From positions 1-64,000 of the forward strand of contig NZ_SSNI01000021.1 in NCBI RefSeq assembly GCF_010015475.1: a stretch of DNA of 64,000 nucleotides, given 5' to 3'. Shown here piece after piece: positions 17,965 to 27,957 of this stretch. The translations under genes were made by a program, and so were the position numbers. The notes below the pieces were generated by a model. The model ran no database searches. It was not told the DNA's origin and saw only the letters and a list, made by a program, of their open reading frames with translations. Position 1 is the stretch's first letter; each line of letters opens with the position of its first letter. Source of the DNA: Pontibacter pamirensis (GTDB lineage Bacteria; Bacteroidota; Bacteroidia; Cytophagales; Hymenobacteraceae).

Positions 17965-19104
17965 ATGTCGAAGTTTTTGAGTGTTGCTATGTGGGGATTT
18001 TACCGGTATGTTTTAGTCTGCCTTTTAATTCTGTACAGCATTATTCCGGAGGTACACGCCCAGGATATCAAGCAAGATAGCAATACGCCTTGGTCATTTG
18101 GAGTTAATGGCTACTATGGAACCTTACTTCGCTACAGAAGCGGACTTCCGGCGCTTAACTTCACACACCCCGTCGGAATAGAGGTATTTGCCAACAGGCA
18201 AACTATAGGGAAGCGGGAGTGGGAAAGACGGTTTAAGTACCCTCAAATTGGCTATGCCCTGGCTTACTATAATTACGGTGTGCCTGATGAACTGGGAGAG
18301 GCTGTAACGCTTACCACCTACCTGGATAATGCTATCATAGAAGGCAGGAAAGGCAGCCTGCGGTTTCATGTGGGTACAGGACTAGTTTATTCCACACGCC
18401 ATTATGTCCCCATCACGAACGAACAGAATAAAGCCATTGGCAGCGCACTTGCTTTCTCCCTCCGTGGTACGCTCCGGTATGAGTTTCCGTTTGGTGGTCA
18501 CTCGTTTATGAACCTGAACCTGGCTTTCCGCCACTTTTCCAACGGTGCCCTGGATAAGCCGAACAATGGTATGAACTTTCCACTGCTGGGGTTTGGCGTT
18601 AGATACCAGCCGGGAGAGGTGCGGTATATGGAACAAAACGATACCGTAGCTGCAGCTATTGACAACAGCATTAGACTTAACTTAAGAATTGCTGCCGGTG
18701 TAAAGGAGGTGTTGCTAATAGACAAGAAGCATCCTGTCTATACGCTTTCAGCTTATGCCAGTAAACGCATCACCAGAACCAGCAGTATCTTAATTGGAGT
18801 CGATGCTTTTCATGATGCAGCATTACACAATGAGTTCATCAACATGTCTCTGCAGCCACCTGATGAAGCGCTGGATTCAAGAATGGCTGGAATCACTGTA
18901 GGACATGAGTTGCACCTGAACCAGCTTTCTTTTGTGTTCCAGTTCGGGCACTATGTCTATCAGCCTTACAGGTTGTTTCCCCAAAATTATCAGCGCTACG
19001 GTTTGAAGTATTCCCTTAACAGGAGTCTTTCTACCAATGTTATGCTCATGGTGCATGCCCGCACAGCCAACGTACTGGAATGGGGTATAGGGCTGCATTT
19101 ATAG
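17965..19104 (+). CDS. PagL-like lipid A 3-O-deacylase / acyloxyacyl hydrolase
   Basis: This 379-residue outer-membrane protein has a signal peptide ending near HAQ (residue 33), followed by alternating beta-strands. The PagL hallmark FRHFSNG gives His190 and Ser192 of the catalytic pair, with PNNGMN after it. PagL removes the 3-O acyl chain of lipid A in the outer membrane. The third catalytic residue of Pseudomonas PagL (a Glu 14 residues after the His) is Asn204 here. The protein is also about twice as long as classical PagL (roughly 150-180 residues), with an extra C-terminal beta-rich half. Confidence 0.75.
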   Translation: MSKFLSVAMWGFYRYVLVCLLILYSIIPEVHAQDIKQDSNTPWSFGVNGYYGTLLRYRSGLPALNFTHPVGIEVFANRQTIGKREWERRFKYPQIGYALAYYNYGVPDELGEAVTLTTYLDNAIIEGRKGSLRFHVGTGLVYSTRHYVPITNEQNKAIGSALAFSLRGTLRYEFPFGGHSFMNLNLAFRHFSNGALDKPNNGMNFPLLGFGVRYQPGEVRYMEQNDTVAAAIDNSIRLNLRIAAGVKEVLLIDKKHPVYTLSAYASKRITRTSSILIGVDAFHDAALHNEFINMSLQPPDEALDSRMAGITVGHELHLNQLSFVFQFGHYVYQPYRLFPQNYQRYGLKYSLNRSLSTNVMLMVHARTANVLEWGIGLHL

Positions 19105-19396
19105 ATAAAGGGCAAGAATGTAATATGAAGCCATTGATTAACCGGGTTAATAAACTTCACCTTGCACCTTATCGGATAAAGTTAAACTGACGCTGACTTT
19201 TTTTTGCGTTAAAGGCAGATTGATAGAGTTGCATACAATCTTAAGGTTACTTAAAGAAAGTCTGAGAAGAGCCCGGATACAAAACTATAAATGCATTTAT
19301 GCTTGATTTACTGTAACCTGAAAGCGAGCGAAATATCAAATAGCAACAAAAATATTTAGATTAAATCCTGAAGTAAAATCTTAATCAAGATTCAGA

Positions 19397-21070
19397 ATGC
19401 CGACATCTTTTAACGTGACTTTTCCTGAAGTCAGCAAGAATTCTGAACTACCCCCATCGGACGGGCGGGTAAATAAAGAGTGGACTACTGTTGTGTGGAT
19501 TTTGATAGGAGTCGGGGTGTTTTTCCGGCTTTTCCATTTTTTGGATAACAGGTCTCTGTATGTAGATGAGATTTTCCTGGCTACCAGCCTTGTTAAGATG
19601 AACTTTCTGGAACTAACTGCCCCTATGCTGGAGTATGAGCAGAAGGCACCGCTTGGCTTTTTGTGGATAGAACGGCTGATGGTGTTGCTCTTCGGCACCG
19701 GAGAGATGGCACTCAGGTTATTTCCTTTGATCTGCGGCATTGCTTCTCTGTTTCTTTTCCTGCCGGTAGCACGTTACTTCCTCAAGCCAATAGGAGTGGT
19801 GGTAGCCATAGGTGTTTTGGCAGCGGCTCCTCCATTGATATATCACGCTGTGGAAGCCAAGCAATACAGCACCGAGCTGCTTTCTACGGTAATAGCTTTG
19901 TTTCTCTACATCCGGTTTCATGAAAAATTGGCGCTTCCCCCACTTATCCTGTGGGGGCTGAGCGGGGCAGTACTGCTCTGGTTCTCCTTCTCCTCTATTT
20001 TCATACTGGCAGGTATGGCTTTTGGTGTCTGCCTGCACTACTTGCTAAATAAGGAGTGGCGGCATCTGTTTCGCTCCATCATTCCATTCTCTATGTGGCT
20101 GGTCAGCTTTGGCGCTGTCTACTTTCTTTTTACCCACAAGCATGGAGAAGCCGCCTGGTTACTGCACTGGTTTAAAATCCGACACAGCTTTATGCCTTTC
20201 CCGCCAACGTCATTGTCTGACCTGACGTGGTTCTTCCAAAAATCATTTTCTATCCTGCATCACCCGCTAGGCTTGTCGTGGCTCGACCTGTCTCCATCTA
20301 CCCACCCGGTTGTGCGGGTTATTGCCAGAATGTCCTTGTTGCATTTGGCGGTACTGGCTGTCGGGTTTGCTGCGCTCTACAGGAAAGACAGAAAATATTT
20401 CATGGTGCTGGTTTTTCCGATCCTGCTGGTGCTGTTGGCTTCGGGATTGGAACTATACCCCTTCATGGACCGGCTCATAGTTTTTCTGGCTCCTGTATTA
20501 ATTATTGTGCTGGCACTCGGCTGTGAGAAACTGTCAGCCTTTTTCTTCAAAACAGCCAAAGGACGCATTATTTTGCCTGTGCTGCTTCTTCTGGGCCCAC
20601 TGGCGAATGCAACTCACCAGGTGATAAACAGGGAACTTTTCGGGGATTACAAGAAATCGTACCAGGTGGAAACGCTCTTATATATTGACGAAAGATACCA
20701 GGAGGGAGACGCTGTTTACATCTACTGGAACGACTTAGTTGGCTACCGCTACTACAAAGATACGCGCGGCTTCAGGTTTGAGGCGGTGGAAGGAGAGGAC
20801 TATCGCTATGTTGCAAAAGGAAAAGCCGACTATTACAATAAGTTAAAAGCAGATTTCGAAAAGCTCCGCGGAAATAAGCGTGTATGGCTAGTCTACAGCA
20901 ACAGAATCTGGTCAGACATCGGAGATTTTGACGGGCAACCAGCCTGGTACTACTCCCCGGACAACACCAGAGATATCCTGTACAAAGAGTTTTCTGCTAT
21001 CGGAAAAGAAACAGATACCTATAAAACGACAGAGGTAAATGTGCATTTGTTTGATTTAGAAGAAAGATAA
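19397..21070 (+). CDS. GT39/ArnT-like membrane glycosyltransferase
   Basis: This 557-residue protein has about 11-12 membrane segments. The first periplasmic loop carries RSLYVDEIFLATSL, with the acidic pair typical of PMT/ArnT (GT-C) enzymes. A later EAKQYSTELL segment is also family-typical. The soluble C-terminus (about 430-557) is periplasmic by analogy. GT-C enzymes transfer a sugar from a polyprenyl phosphate to lipid, glycan or protein. The 292-bp stretch upstream contains no gene. It lies among envelope-modifying genes, but nothing shows its acceptor. Confidence 0.8.
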   Translation: MPTSFNVTFPEVSKNSELPPSDGRVNKEWTTVVWILIGVGVFFRLFHFLDNRSLYVDEIFLATSLVKMNFLELTAPMLEYEQKAPLGFLWIERLMVLLFGTGEMALRLFPLICGIASLFLFLPVARYFLKPIGVVVAIGVLAAAPPLIYHAVEAKQYSTELLSTVIALFLYIRFHEKLALPPLILWGLSGAVLLWFSFSSIFILAGMAFGVCLHYLLNKEWRHLFRSIIPFSMWLVSFGAVYFLFTHKHGEAAWLLHWFKIRHSFMPFPPTSLSDLTWFFQKSFSILHHPLGLSWLDLSPSTHPVVRVIARMSLLHLAVLAVGFAALYRKDRKYFMVLVFPILLVLLASGLELYPFMDRLIVFLAPVLIIVLALGCEKLSAFFFKTAKGRIILPVLLLLGPLANATHQVINRELFGDYKKSYQVETLLYIDERYQEGDAVYIYWNDLVGYRYYKDTRGFRFEAVEGEDYRYVAKGKADYYNKLKADFEKLRGNKRVWLVYSNRIWSDIGDFDGQPAWYYSPDNTRDILYKEFSAIGKETDTYKTTEVNVHLFDLEER

Positions 21071-21158
21071 TTTTTATCTTATGTCACACTACACGAATGT
21101 ATAGCATAGGAAAGTTTAAGAGAATCATTCAACCTCAACGCAAAAGGAGCGGATATAA

Positions 21159-22397
21159 ATGAAACAGCCTTTCCCGATCCAGCAGGTACGCGCATCTTTT
21201 CCCGCATTAAGAGAAGATAAAAACAGGAAACCACTTATTTTCTTTGACGGCCCTGGAGGAACACAAATGGCTGGCAGCGCCGCAGAAGCCATGATGTCCT
21301 ATATCTCAGACGGCATGGCAAATCTGCACGGCACCTTCCCGACAAGCATACGAACAGACGACATAATTGCAGAAGCAAGAGGTGCCGTGGCTGACTTACT
21401 GAACTGCCAGCCCTCAGAGGTAGCCTTCGGTCAGAACATGACGACGCTCGCTTTTTCCATTGCCAGGAGCCTGGCTTCTCTTATAGAAGAAGGAGACGAA
21501 ATTGTGGTGACGGAACTGGACCACCGCGCCAACGTGGATCCCTGGGTGACACTTGCAAAAGACAAGGGCGCCGTGGTGAAGTTTATACAGCTGAATCCGG
21601 AGACATTTACCCTGGACCTGGACGCATTGGATGAGGTAATTACCGACAAAACAAAGCTAGTAGCGGTTGGCATGTCGTCGAATGTGACTGGTACGGTTAC
21701 GGATATAGAGAAAGTACGCACAAAGGCACAGGCTGTTGGTGCTGTATTTATAGTGGATGCCGTGCATGCTGTTCCACACCTGCCAATTGATTTTAAAAAG
21801 TCAGGCGTAGATATTTTGCTGTGCTCGGCCTATAAATTTTTTGGTCCTCATATAGGTATGGCGGTTATATCGGCTTCGCTCTTCGAGAAATTGGCTGTTT
21901 ACAAACTGAAGCCGGCTCCTCAGGAAATACCCTACAAGCTGGAAACCGGAACCCAAAACCATGAGGCCATTGCAGGCTTGATTGGAGCAATAGCGTTTAT
22001 TCAAAACCTGGGCAAAGACGGCACACGCAGGGAAAAGTTGCTTTCAGGCATGCAGCGGATTGCCGCTTATGAAGATGAACTGGCAGAAAAGATTGAAAGC
22101 TTCCTGGGAAGTATTCCTGAAATTAAACTTTACCGCGCACCGAAGGGCATCCGGAAAACCCCGACTTTTGCCTTCACTATTAAAGGTATAAATTCGAGAG
22201 AAGCGACGGCTTGGTTTGCTCAAAAGTATAACATGTGTATAGCGGATGGAGATTTTTATGCTTCCACAATGGCGGAGAAACTGGGGGTGTATGCTATGGG
22301 CGGCTGGATACGTATTGGACTGGCTCCCTACAACACAGCAGAGGAAATAGAGCTTTTCAAAGAAGGACTACAGCGGTTAATCTCTGAACAAAGATAG
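21159..22397 (+). CDS. cysteine desulfurase-like PLP enzyme (class V aminotransferase)
   Basis: This 412-residue class V aminotransferase-fold protein has its PLP lysine in SAYKFFGPHIG and the cofactor-binding Asp/His in VDAVHAVPHLPID. The start IRTDDIIAEARGAVADLL and the short C-terminal domain match the 'cysteine desulfurase-like protein' group (TIGR01976 type). These resemble SufS but are usually not linked to Fe-S assembly genes, and none is here. The activity could be desulfurase, selenocysteine lyase or another PLP reaction. It is preceded by an 88-bp gap from the glycosyltransferase and may be co-transcribed. Confidence 0.88.
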   Translation: MKQPFPIQQVRASFPALREDKNRKPLIFFDGPGGTQMAGSAAEAMMSYISDGMANLHGTFPTSIRTDDIIAEARGAVADLLNCQPSEVAFGQNMTTLAFSIARSLASLIEEGDEIVVTELDHRANVDPWVTLAKDKGAVVKFIQLNPETFTLDLDALDEVITDKTKLVAVGMSSNVTGTVTDIEKVRTKAQAVGAVFIVDAVHAVPHLPIDFKKSGVDILLCSAYKFFGPHIGMAVISASLFEKLAVYKLKPAPQEIPYKLETGTQNHEAIAGLIGAIAFIQNLGKDGTRREKLLSGMQRIAAYEDELAEKIESFLGSIPEIKLYRAPKGIRKTPTFAFTIKGINSREATAWFAQKYNMCIADGDFYASTMAEKLGVYAMGGWIRIGLAPYNTAEEIELFKEGLQRLISEQR

Positions 22398-22416
22398 TAA
22401 TGCGCTCCCTATGTGT

Positions 22417-22465
22417 CATCCCTGAAAGTACTGGTTATCGGATAGATAAAATGCTTTCAGGGATG
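22417..22465. repeat. 12-bp perfect inverted repeat, long loop
   Basis: CATCCCTGAAAG (22417-22428) is repeated inverted at 22454-22465 with a 25-base spacer, 20 bp after the PLP-enzyme stop. There is no T-run after it, so it is not a typical intrinsic terminator. It may stabilise the mRNA 3' end. The rest of the 22398-22714 gap holds nothing I can identify. Confidence 0.5.
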
Positions 22466-22714
22466 GCTATACCCGCTTATTTTACTTCTATTCTGCTTTT
22501 AAACTTTTTTACCAGCAGGTTGAAAAAGTTTGTCATTTCTCCTGGAAAATCTTTATCAAGCTTTTTGCCTGAAATACATTTCTACAGGTCATTTATATCA
22601 TATGCAGTAGAAGGAGACATCCCTTGCTGGTGCCTTTGGTAAAATTTTGTGAGCTAAAAACTACTGCAGGCAGCAACCCGGGTGCAGCGGATGTGGGCTG
22701 TTTCAAATGACGCA

Positions 22715-22924
22715 CTACTTGTCCTGAGAACCTCTCGTAACGTTTTGCTGCTTGTTTTTCAACAGGGCAAAGATCTGGGTTAAAAGTACTCCTGCTAATG
22801 CTCCAGTACTAAATATGGACAGGAACTCAACTGTACGGATAGTACCGTTTGAAATAACCATAGCATAGCTTACTAAGGCCACTACGAATGCAAGTGCTGT
22901 GATGGTAATGAGGCTGTTTTTCAT
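22715..22924 (-). CDS. small two-helix membrane protein
   Basis: This 69-residue protein has two hydrophobic segments (about 5-24 and 31-54, the second containing a FSTGALAGVLLTQIFALL helix) and a basic polar C-terminus. No family is recognised. It is on the same strand as the nuo locus but lies downstream of nuoN by 110 bp, so it may be read from the end of that transcript or on its own. The frame looks genuine because of the clean membrane topology and a conventional ATG. Confidence 0.5.
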   Translation of the reverse strand: MKNSLITITALAFVVALVSYAMVISNGTIRTVEFLSIFSTGALAGVLLTQIFALLKNKQQNVTRGSQDK

Positions 22925-23034
22925 ATTTCGTCAATTAATTTCCTACTCGTATGGCTTTTCAGTGTCGCCCCGTTTTTGGTGATATCTGTTCTCGACTTTT
23001 ATTTTGTACAGCTAGTGATCTTGCTCTTTTTATT

Positions 23035-24495
23035 TCAGCGCAGCGTCAGTGTTGAAAATGTATGCAGCAGCGTGGTGATAAGGTTGATGAGTGCCGTGGG
23101 GTAGACACCGATACCTATTAGCAATAGCGCAAGCACGGTTAATGTACCCATGCTGGCCATATAGATGGAGGGGCGTAGTTGTCTTCTGGGCTCCATTGCT
23201 GCCTCAGGCTGCTGAAACATGACGGCGATGATTTTGATATAGTAGTATAAGCCAATTACGCTGTTGAGCACAAGGATAGCCACCGGAAGCCAGAGTTGTG
23301 TATTAACCCCTGTCGCGATGATGTAGAATTTGCCTACAAAGCCAGCTGTGAGAGGTATACCGGCCAGTGAGAGCAGCATGGCCGTGAAAATAGCCGCCGT
23401 CCAGGGGCGCCGCCAGAGCAGACCTTTGAAGTCTTCCATACGCTCAGCATCACGGTCTTTGTCAGATAACATGGCGATGACACCAAAGGCACCGACGGTA
23501 GTGATAAAGTAAGCCACGAGGTAAAAGGTAATCGCCTCTACACCCATCTGGTTGCCTGCAAGAAAAGCCACGAGCAAGTAGCCGAGGTGGGAGATGGAGG
23601 AGTAGGCGAGGATGCGCTTTACGTTCTGCTGCATCAGGGCCAGCAGATTGCCGGCAAACATAGAGGCAATGGCGATAATCGTAAAAATGAGGATAAGAGT
23701 TGGGTAGCGGAAACCGTCTACCTCCATAAAGAACCGAATCAGCAAGCCCAGCACTCCTCCCTTGGAAACGGTGGCGATGAAAGCCGTAACAGGTGCAGGC
23801 GCGCCTTCATATACATCGGGTGTCCACATATGAAAGGGCACCACGCTCAACTTAAATCCGATGCCGATGATCATCATGCCAAAGCCCGTGATAAGGAGCA
23901 GCGGCAGCCTATCGAAAGCAGCGATGGCAGTGGCTATTCCAGCAAAGGTCATGGTGCCGGTGGCGGCATATACCAAGGCCATTCCAAACAGCAGAAAGGC
24001 AGAGGAAAAGGCGGCCAGGATGAGGTATTTAATTCCCGCCTCGTCGGATCGCTCACGGGTACGGAGGTACGCAATCAGGGAATACAGCGCCACACTCAGT
24101 ATCTCCAGGCCCAGGAAAAAAGAAGCGAAGTGCTTGCTGATTACCATGACACAGGCCCCCAGCGTGGACAAAATCAGCAGGATATAATATTCCTCCTTCC
24201 GCTCTTCGCGCTGCTCAAAATAAGCATAAGAAAGCATGCTGATGAGTAGCGCCGTAATCAGCATCAAGCCGATGTAAAACGCCGAAAAACCGTCCATCAC
24301 AAATAGTGGCTCAATGGTATAAGGCGCTGCCACACGTTGCTCAAATAGTGAGGCAAAGGCAGCCACAAAAGAAACCGCCGTAATCACGTATATAATTTTG
24401 TGGTTGCGCCACGCTGAAATCACCAGCATACTTACCAGTGAACCGACTGTCAGGATGAGCAGTGGCATCAGGTGAATAAAGTCATTTACGCTCAT
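23035..24495 (-). CDS. nuoN: NADH:quinone oxidoreductase subunit N
   Basis: This 486-residue antiporter-like membrane subunit of complex I has about 14 helices. The proton-channel residues appear in the helix containing FFLGLEILSVALYSL and in the lysine-bearing KLSVVPFHMWTPDVYEGAPAPV segment. It is the last gene of the locus, and its start overlaps nuoM by 14 bp. It forms one of the three proton-pumping modules in the inner membrane. Confidence 0.96.
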   Translation of the reverse strand: MSVNDFIHLMPLLILTVGSLVSMLVISAWRNHKIIYVITAVSFVAAFASLFEQRVAAPYTIEPLFVMDGFSAFYIGLMLITALLISMLSYAYFEQREERKEEYYILLILSTLGACVMVISKHFASFFLGLEILSVALYSLIAYLRTRERSDEAGIKYLILAAFSSAFLLFGMALVYAATGTMTFAGIATAIAAFDRLPLLLITGFGMMIIGIGFKLSVVPFHMWTPDVYEGAPAPVTAFIATVSKGGVLGLLIRFFMEVDGFRYPTLILIFTIIAIASMFAGNLLALMQQNVKRILAYSSISHLGYLLVAFLAGNQMGVEAITFYLVAYFITTVGAFGVIAMLSDKDRDAERMEDFKGLLWRRPWTAAIFTAMLLSLAGIPLTAGFVGKFYIIATGVNTQLWLPVAILVLNSVIGLYYYIKIIAVMFQQPEAAMEPRRQLRPSIYMASMGTLTVLALLLIGIGVYPTALINLITTLLHTFSTLTLR

Positions 24496-26065
24496 ATGTG
24501 ATCCCTTTAGTTATCTGAAAATAGACGGTGTCGGTCGTTGTTGTAGTGAAAGCAGTTTGCCTGCCCACAATGGTCTTGTTTTCTACTGATGGAACAAAGG
24601 ACTGCAGTTGCTCCTGTACAGATGGCTTCGCCAGGTCAAGCACAGGCTGCGGGTAAAGTCCGAGCCAGAGGATTCCTGCAATCATAGGGGCGGCAATCAA
24701 CATCTCACGGGAAGTAAGGTCAGGCAGTTCAGGCTGCTCCACCGCGGCCGGTTCATAAAACACCTTCTGCATGATTCGGAGCGAGTAAGCAGTGGCCATT
24801 ACCAGGCCAATAGTGGCAAAAATGGTGAGCACGTTGTTTGCCTGCCATGAACCCACCAATGTTAGAAACTCCGCAATAAAATTGCCCAGCCCTGGTAAGC
24901 CTAAAGATGCCATTACAAAAACCAATGCTACCACACCCATCTTCGGCGCTTTAGACCAGAAGCCACCCATCAGCCGTATGTCGCGGGTATGGAGGCGCTC
25001 GTAGAGGAAGCCTGCCAGTATAAATAGTGCTCCGGTACTCAGGCCGTGAGTGATCATCTGCATGACTACACCCTGTAGCGCCAACTCATTAAAGGCAAAA
25101 ACGCCAAGGATAACAAAACCCATGTGGCTGACGCTGGTATAGGCCACCAGCCGCTTCAGGTCTGTTTGTGAAAAGGCCAGTATAGCACCGTAAATAATGC
25201 CGATGACACCCAGTAACATGGCCCATGGGGCAAATTCCACGGCGGCTGTCGGGAACAACGGCAGCACAAAACGCAGCAAGCCATAAGCGCCCGTTTTCAG
25301 CAGCAGCCCAGCCAAAATCACACTGCCTGCCGTGGGAGCTTCAGAGTGCGCATCTGGTAGCCAGGAATGGAACGGTACCACGGGCAGCTTCACGAGGAAG
25401 GCAGCCAGAAAACCAAACATCAGCAGGAGTGCCGCCTCAGGGGCAAGTGCTGTGTTCAGCAGTGCAAAATAGTTAAAGGTGTAAGTGCCAGTCTGGCTGC
25501 CATGTATAAAGTATAAACCCAGTATAGCCAGCAGCATGAGGAGCCCGCTGGCCTGGGTGAAGATGAAGAACTTGTAGGCGGCATAATTGCGGTTTTCATG
25601 GCCCCAGATACCGATCATGAAATACATCGGTATCAGCATCACCTCCCAGAAAAAGTAGAACAGGAACAGGTCCATGGTGAGGAACACACCGGTGATGCCT
25701 GCCAATACCCACAGCAGGTTGAAATGAAAGAAGCCGACTTTGTTTTTTATCTCTTTCCAGGAAATGAGGATGGCCACCAGCCCCAGGAAAAAAGTGAGGA
25801 GCAGCATGAGCAGGCTCAACCCATCGAGTGCCAGGCTGAAGGAAACTCCCCACTGCGGAATCCAGGGCAGGTCGTACTGCAGGAGCCAGGGCGAAGCACC
25901 CAAGGTGGCGGAAGGCATGGCCAGCCACAGGTAAACGGTTGTGCCGAGCGTTGCCAGCACGGAGCCCAGTGCTATCCAGCGGGGAGAGGCACGGTGCCAC
26001 CGTTGGGCCAGCCATGCCAGCAGCCCGCCAGCCATTAATATCACGATAAGCCAGACTAATATCAT
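24482..26065 (-). CDS. nuoM: NADH:quinone oxidoreductase subunit M
   Basis: This 527-residue antiporter-like subunit has about 14 helices. Conserved blocks are FYFFWEVMLIPMYFMIG with the key glutamate, FLVKLPVVPFHSWLPDAHSEAPTAGSV with the channel lysine, and RLVAYTSVSHMGFV. It overlaps nuoL by four bases and nuoN by 14. Its length fits E. coli NuoM (about 509) with a slightly longer C-terminus. Confidence 0.96.
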   Translation of the reverse strand: MILVWLIVILMAGGLLAWLAQRWHRASPRWIALGSVLATLGTTVYLWLAMPSATLGASPWLLQYDLPWIPQWGVSFSLALDGLSLLMLLLTFFLGLVAILISWKEIKNKVGFFHFNLLWVLAGITGVFLTMDLFLFYFFWEVMLIPMYFMIGIWGHENRNYAAYKFFIFTQASGLLMLLAILGLYFIHGSQTGTYTFNYFALLNTALAPEAALLLMFGFLAAFLVKLPVVPFHSWLPDAHSEAPTAGSVILAGLLLKTGAYGLLRFVLPLFPTAAVEFAPWAMLLGVIGIIYGAILAFSQTDLKRLVAYTSVSHMGFVILGVFAFNELALQGVVMQMITHGLSTGALFILAGFLYERLHTRDIRLMGGFWSKAPKMGVVALVFVMASLGLPGLGNFIAEFLTLVGSWQANNVLTIFATIGLVMATAYSLRIMQKVFYEPAAVEQPELPDLTSREMLIAAPMIAGILWLGLYPQPVLDLAKPSVQEQLQSFVPSVENKTIVGRQTAFTTTTTDTVYFQITKGITYERK

Positions 26066-27957
26066 AGGAATATGCTTATGGTTAAAATCATAATAGCACC
26101 GACCACAATGCCCGCTACATAGTTGCGCAAGACTCCGCTCTGCGTGTCAGACAACATCATATGGAAGCCTTCCGCCACACGGGCTAGGCCGGTGTAGAAG
26201 CCGTCAATCACGTCGCGTTTGTTCACGTTGGCCAGGAACACATAAGGCCGTACCAGCAAAGTGTCGTACAACTTGTCGAAGCCCCAGCCGGAATGCCAGA
26301 AGCGATGAACAGCCATCGCCGTATTTGAGCGATGGATAGATGCTAAGAGTTCTGGTTTGCTCAAGTAGAAGAGGTAAGCAATGTAGATGCCGCCCAAGGA
26401 CACCACCGCTGCCAACACCTGCAGCATCCACTCGTACTGGTCAAAGCCCGGCACTACGCTCACCGCAGGCAGTATGGGCGAAAGAAAATCAGAGAACAGT
26501 ACCACATGCCCAAAATTATGCGGCAGCTCTATAAAGCCGCCCAACAGCGAGAGCACACCCAGTATAATCAGGGGTACCTTTATTGCCATCGTAGGCTGGT
26601 GCCCGACATGTGTTTTGGCTTCGCCATAGAAGGTGATGAAGACCATCCGGAAGGTATAAATGGAGGTAACAAACGCTCCCAGCAAACCTGCTGCATAGAG
26701 CCAGACACTCCCGTTCTCGCCTGCCAACTGCAGCCACAGAATCTGGTCCTTAGAATAAAAGCCAGCTGATACCAGGGGGAATGCAGCCAGCGAAGCAGCG
26801 CCAATCAGGAAGGTCCAGAACACAACCGGCATCGACGTCCGCAGGCCACCCATTTTGCGCATGTCCTGCTCGTGGTGCAGCGCAAGTATAATAGCCCCTG
26901 CACAGAGGAAGAGCAATGCTTTGAAGAAAGCGTGAATCATAAAGTGAAAAACCCCCGCCGACCAGGCACCCACACCCAGCGCTAGGAACATATACCCAAT
27001 CTGGCTGATGGTGGAGTAGGCCAGCACCCGTTTCAGGTCATACTGCGTGAGGGCGGCAAAGCCGGCAATTAGCAATGTAACCGCACCAATAGCAGCCACT
27101 GCCATCATGGCTACAGGAGCCAGTTCAAAAATGACGTGCATGCGCGCAATGAGGTATACACCGGCTGTTACCATGGTCGCCGCATGTATCAGGGCGCTGA
27201 CAGGAGTCGGACCCGCCATAGCATCGGGCAACCATGTTTGTAGCGGCAGTTGACCGGACTTGCCAACGGCTCCACCAAGCAGCAGAAACGCGATGATGAC
27301 TGCCATCTGTGCGCCTGTATCCCATAGTTGAACTGCCTCTGTCGAAATTGTCTGGATGTGCAAGGTGCCGAATGCCTGGAAGAGCATGAACAGCCCAATA
27401 GCCATCGCCGTATCGCCGACGCGTGTGATGATAAAGGCTTTCCGGGCAGCATAACCGTTCGCTGGCTCTTTATACCAGAAGCCGATAAGCAGGTAGCTGC
27501 ACAAGCCAACACCTTCCCAGCCCAGGTATAAGAGCAGGAGGTTGTCTGCCATCACGAGCACCAGCATAGAGCCCACAAATAAATTCATACAGGCAAAAAA
27601 GCGGGAGTAATCGGCGTCTTCGGCCATGTACTCAGTAGAGTAGATGTGGATGAGGAAACCGACAAAGGTGATGACAAAGATGAAGACCATCGAGAGCGCA
27701 TCCAAGTGAAAGGCAATGGACGGATTAAAGCCCGCCACACTGAACCAATTCCATACCTCCTGGTGGTAATAGGCTGGTTGAGAAGAGAGGTATTCAATGC
27801 CCAGCAGCAGCGTGATAGCCGCCGAAACACCGACACTGCCTGTCCCGATAGCGGTTACCAGACCACGTGAGATTCTATTGCCGAACAGTACCAGCAGCAG
27901 AGCGCCGGCAAAGGGTAAAGCGGGAATCAACCAAAGTAAATCTGCCATAGCTTTCAT
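26062..27957 (-). CDS. nuoL: NADH:quinone oxidoreductase subunit L
   Basis: This 631-residue distal antiporter-like subunit has about 16 helices. Conserved segments are LYLGWEGVGLCSYLLIGFWY, GKSGQLPLQTWLPDAMAGPTPVSALIHAATMVTAGVY (split across the channel helices) and RVLAYSTISQIGYM. The C-terminal part (about 520-631) holds the long lateral helix and the last membrane anchor. Four-base overlaps with nuoK and nuoM indicate coupling. Confidence 0.96.
   Translation of the reverse strand: MKAMADLLWLIPALPFAGALLLVLFGNRISRGLVTAIGTGSVGVSAAITLLLGIEYLSSQPAYYHQEVWNWFSVAGFNPSIAFHLDALSMVFIFVITFVGFLIHIYSTEYMAEDADYSRFFACMNLFVGSMLVLVMADNLLLLYLGWEGVGLCSYLLIGFWYKEPANGYAARKAFIITRVGDTAMAIGLFMLFQAFGTLHIQTISTEAVQLWDTGAQMAVIIAFLLLGGAVGKSGQLPLQTWLPDAMAGPTPVSALIHAATMVTAGVYLIARMHVIFELAPVAMMAVAAIGAVTLLIAGFAALTQYDLKRVLAYSTISQIGYMFLALGVGAWSAGVFHFMIHAFFKALLFLCAGAIILALHHEQDMRKMGGLRTSMPVVFWTFLIGAASLAAFPLVSAGFYSKDQILWLQLAGENGSVWLYAAGLLGAFVTSIYTFRMVFITFYGEAKTHVGHQPTMAIKVPLIILGVLSLLGGFIELPHNFGHVVLFSDFLSPILPAVSVVPGFDQYEWMLQVLAAVVSLGGIYIAYLFYLSKPELLASIHRSNTAMAVHRFWHSGWGFDKLYDTLLVRPYVFLANVNKRDVIDGFYTGLARVAEGFHMMLSDTQSGVLRNYVAGIVVGAIMILTISIFL

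Noticed and set aside
22400..22642. 80-codon plus-strand frame after the PLP enzyme
   Set aside because: It has no protein-like pattern and spans the inverted repeat at 22417-22465.
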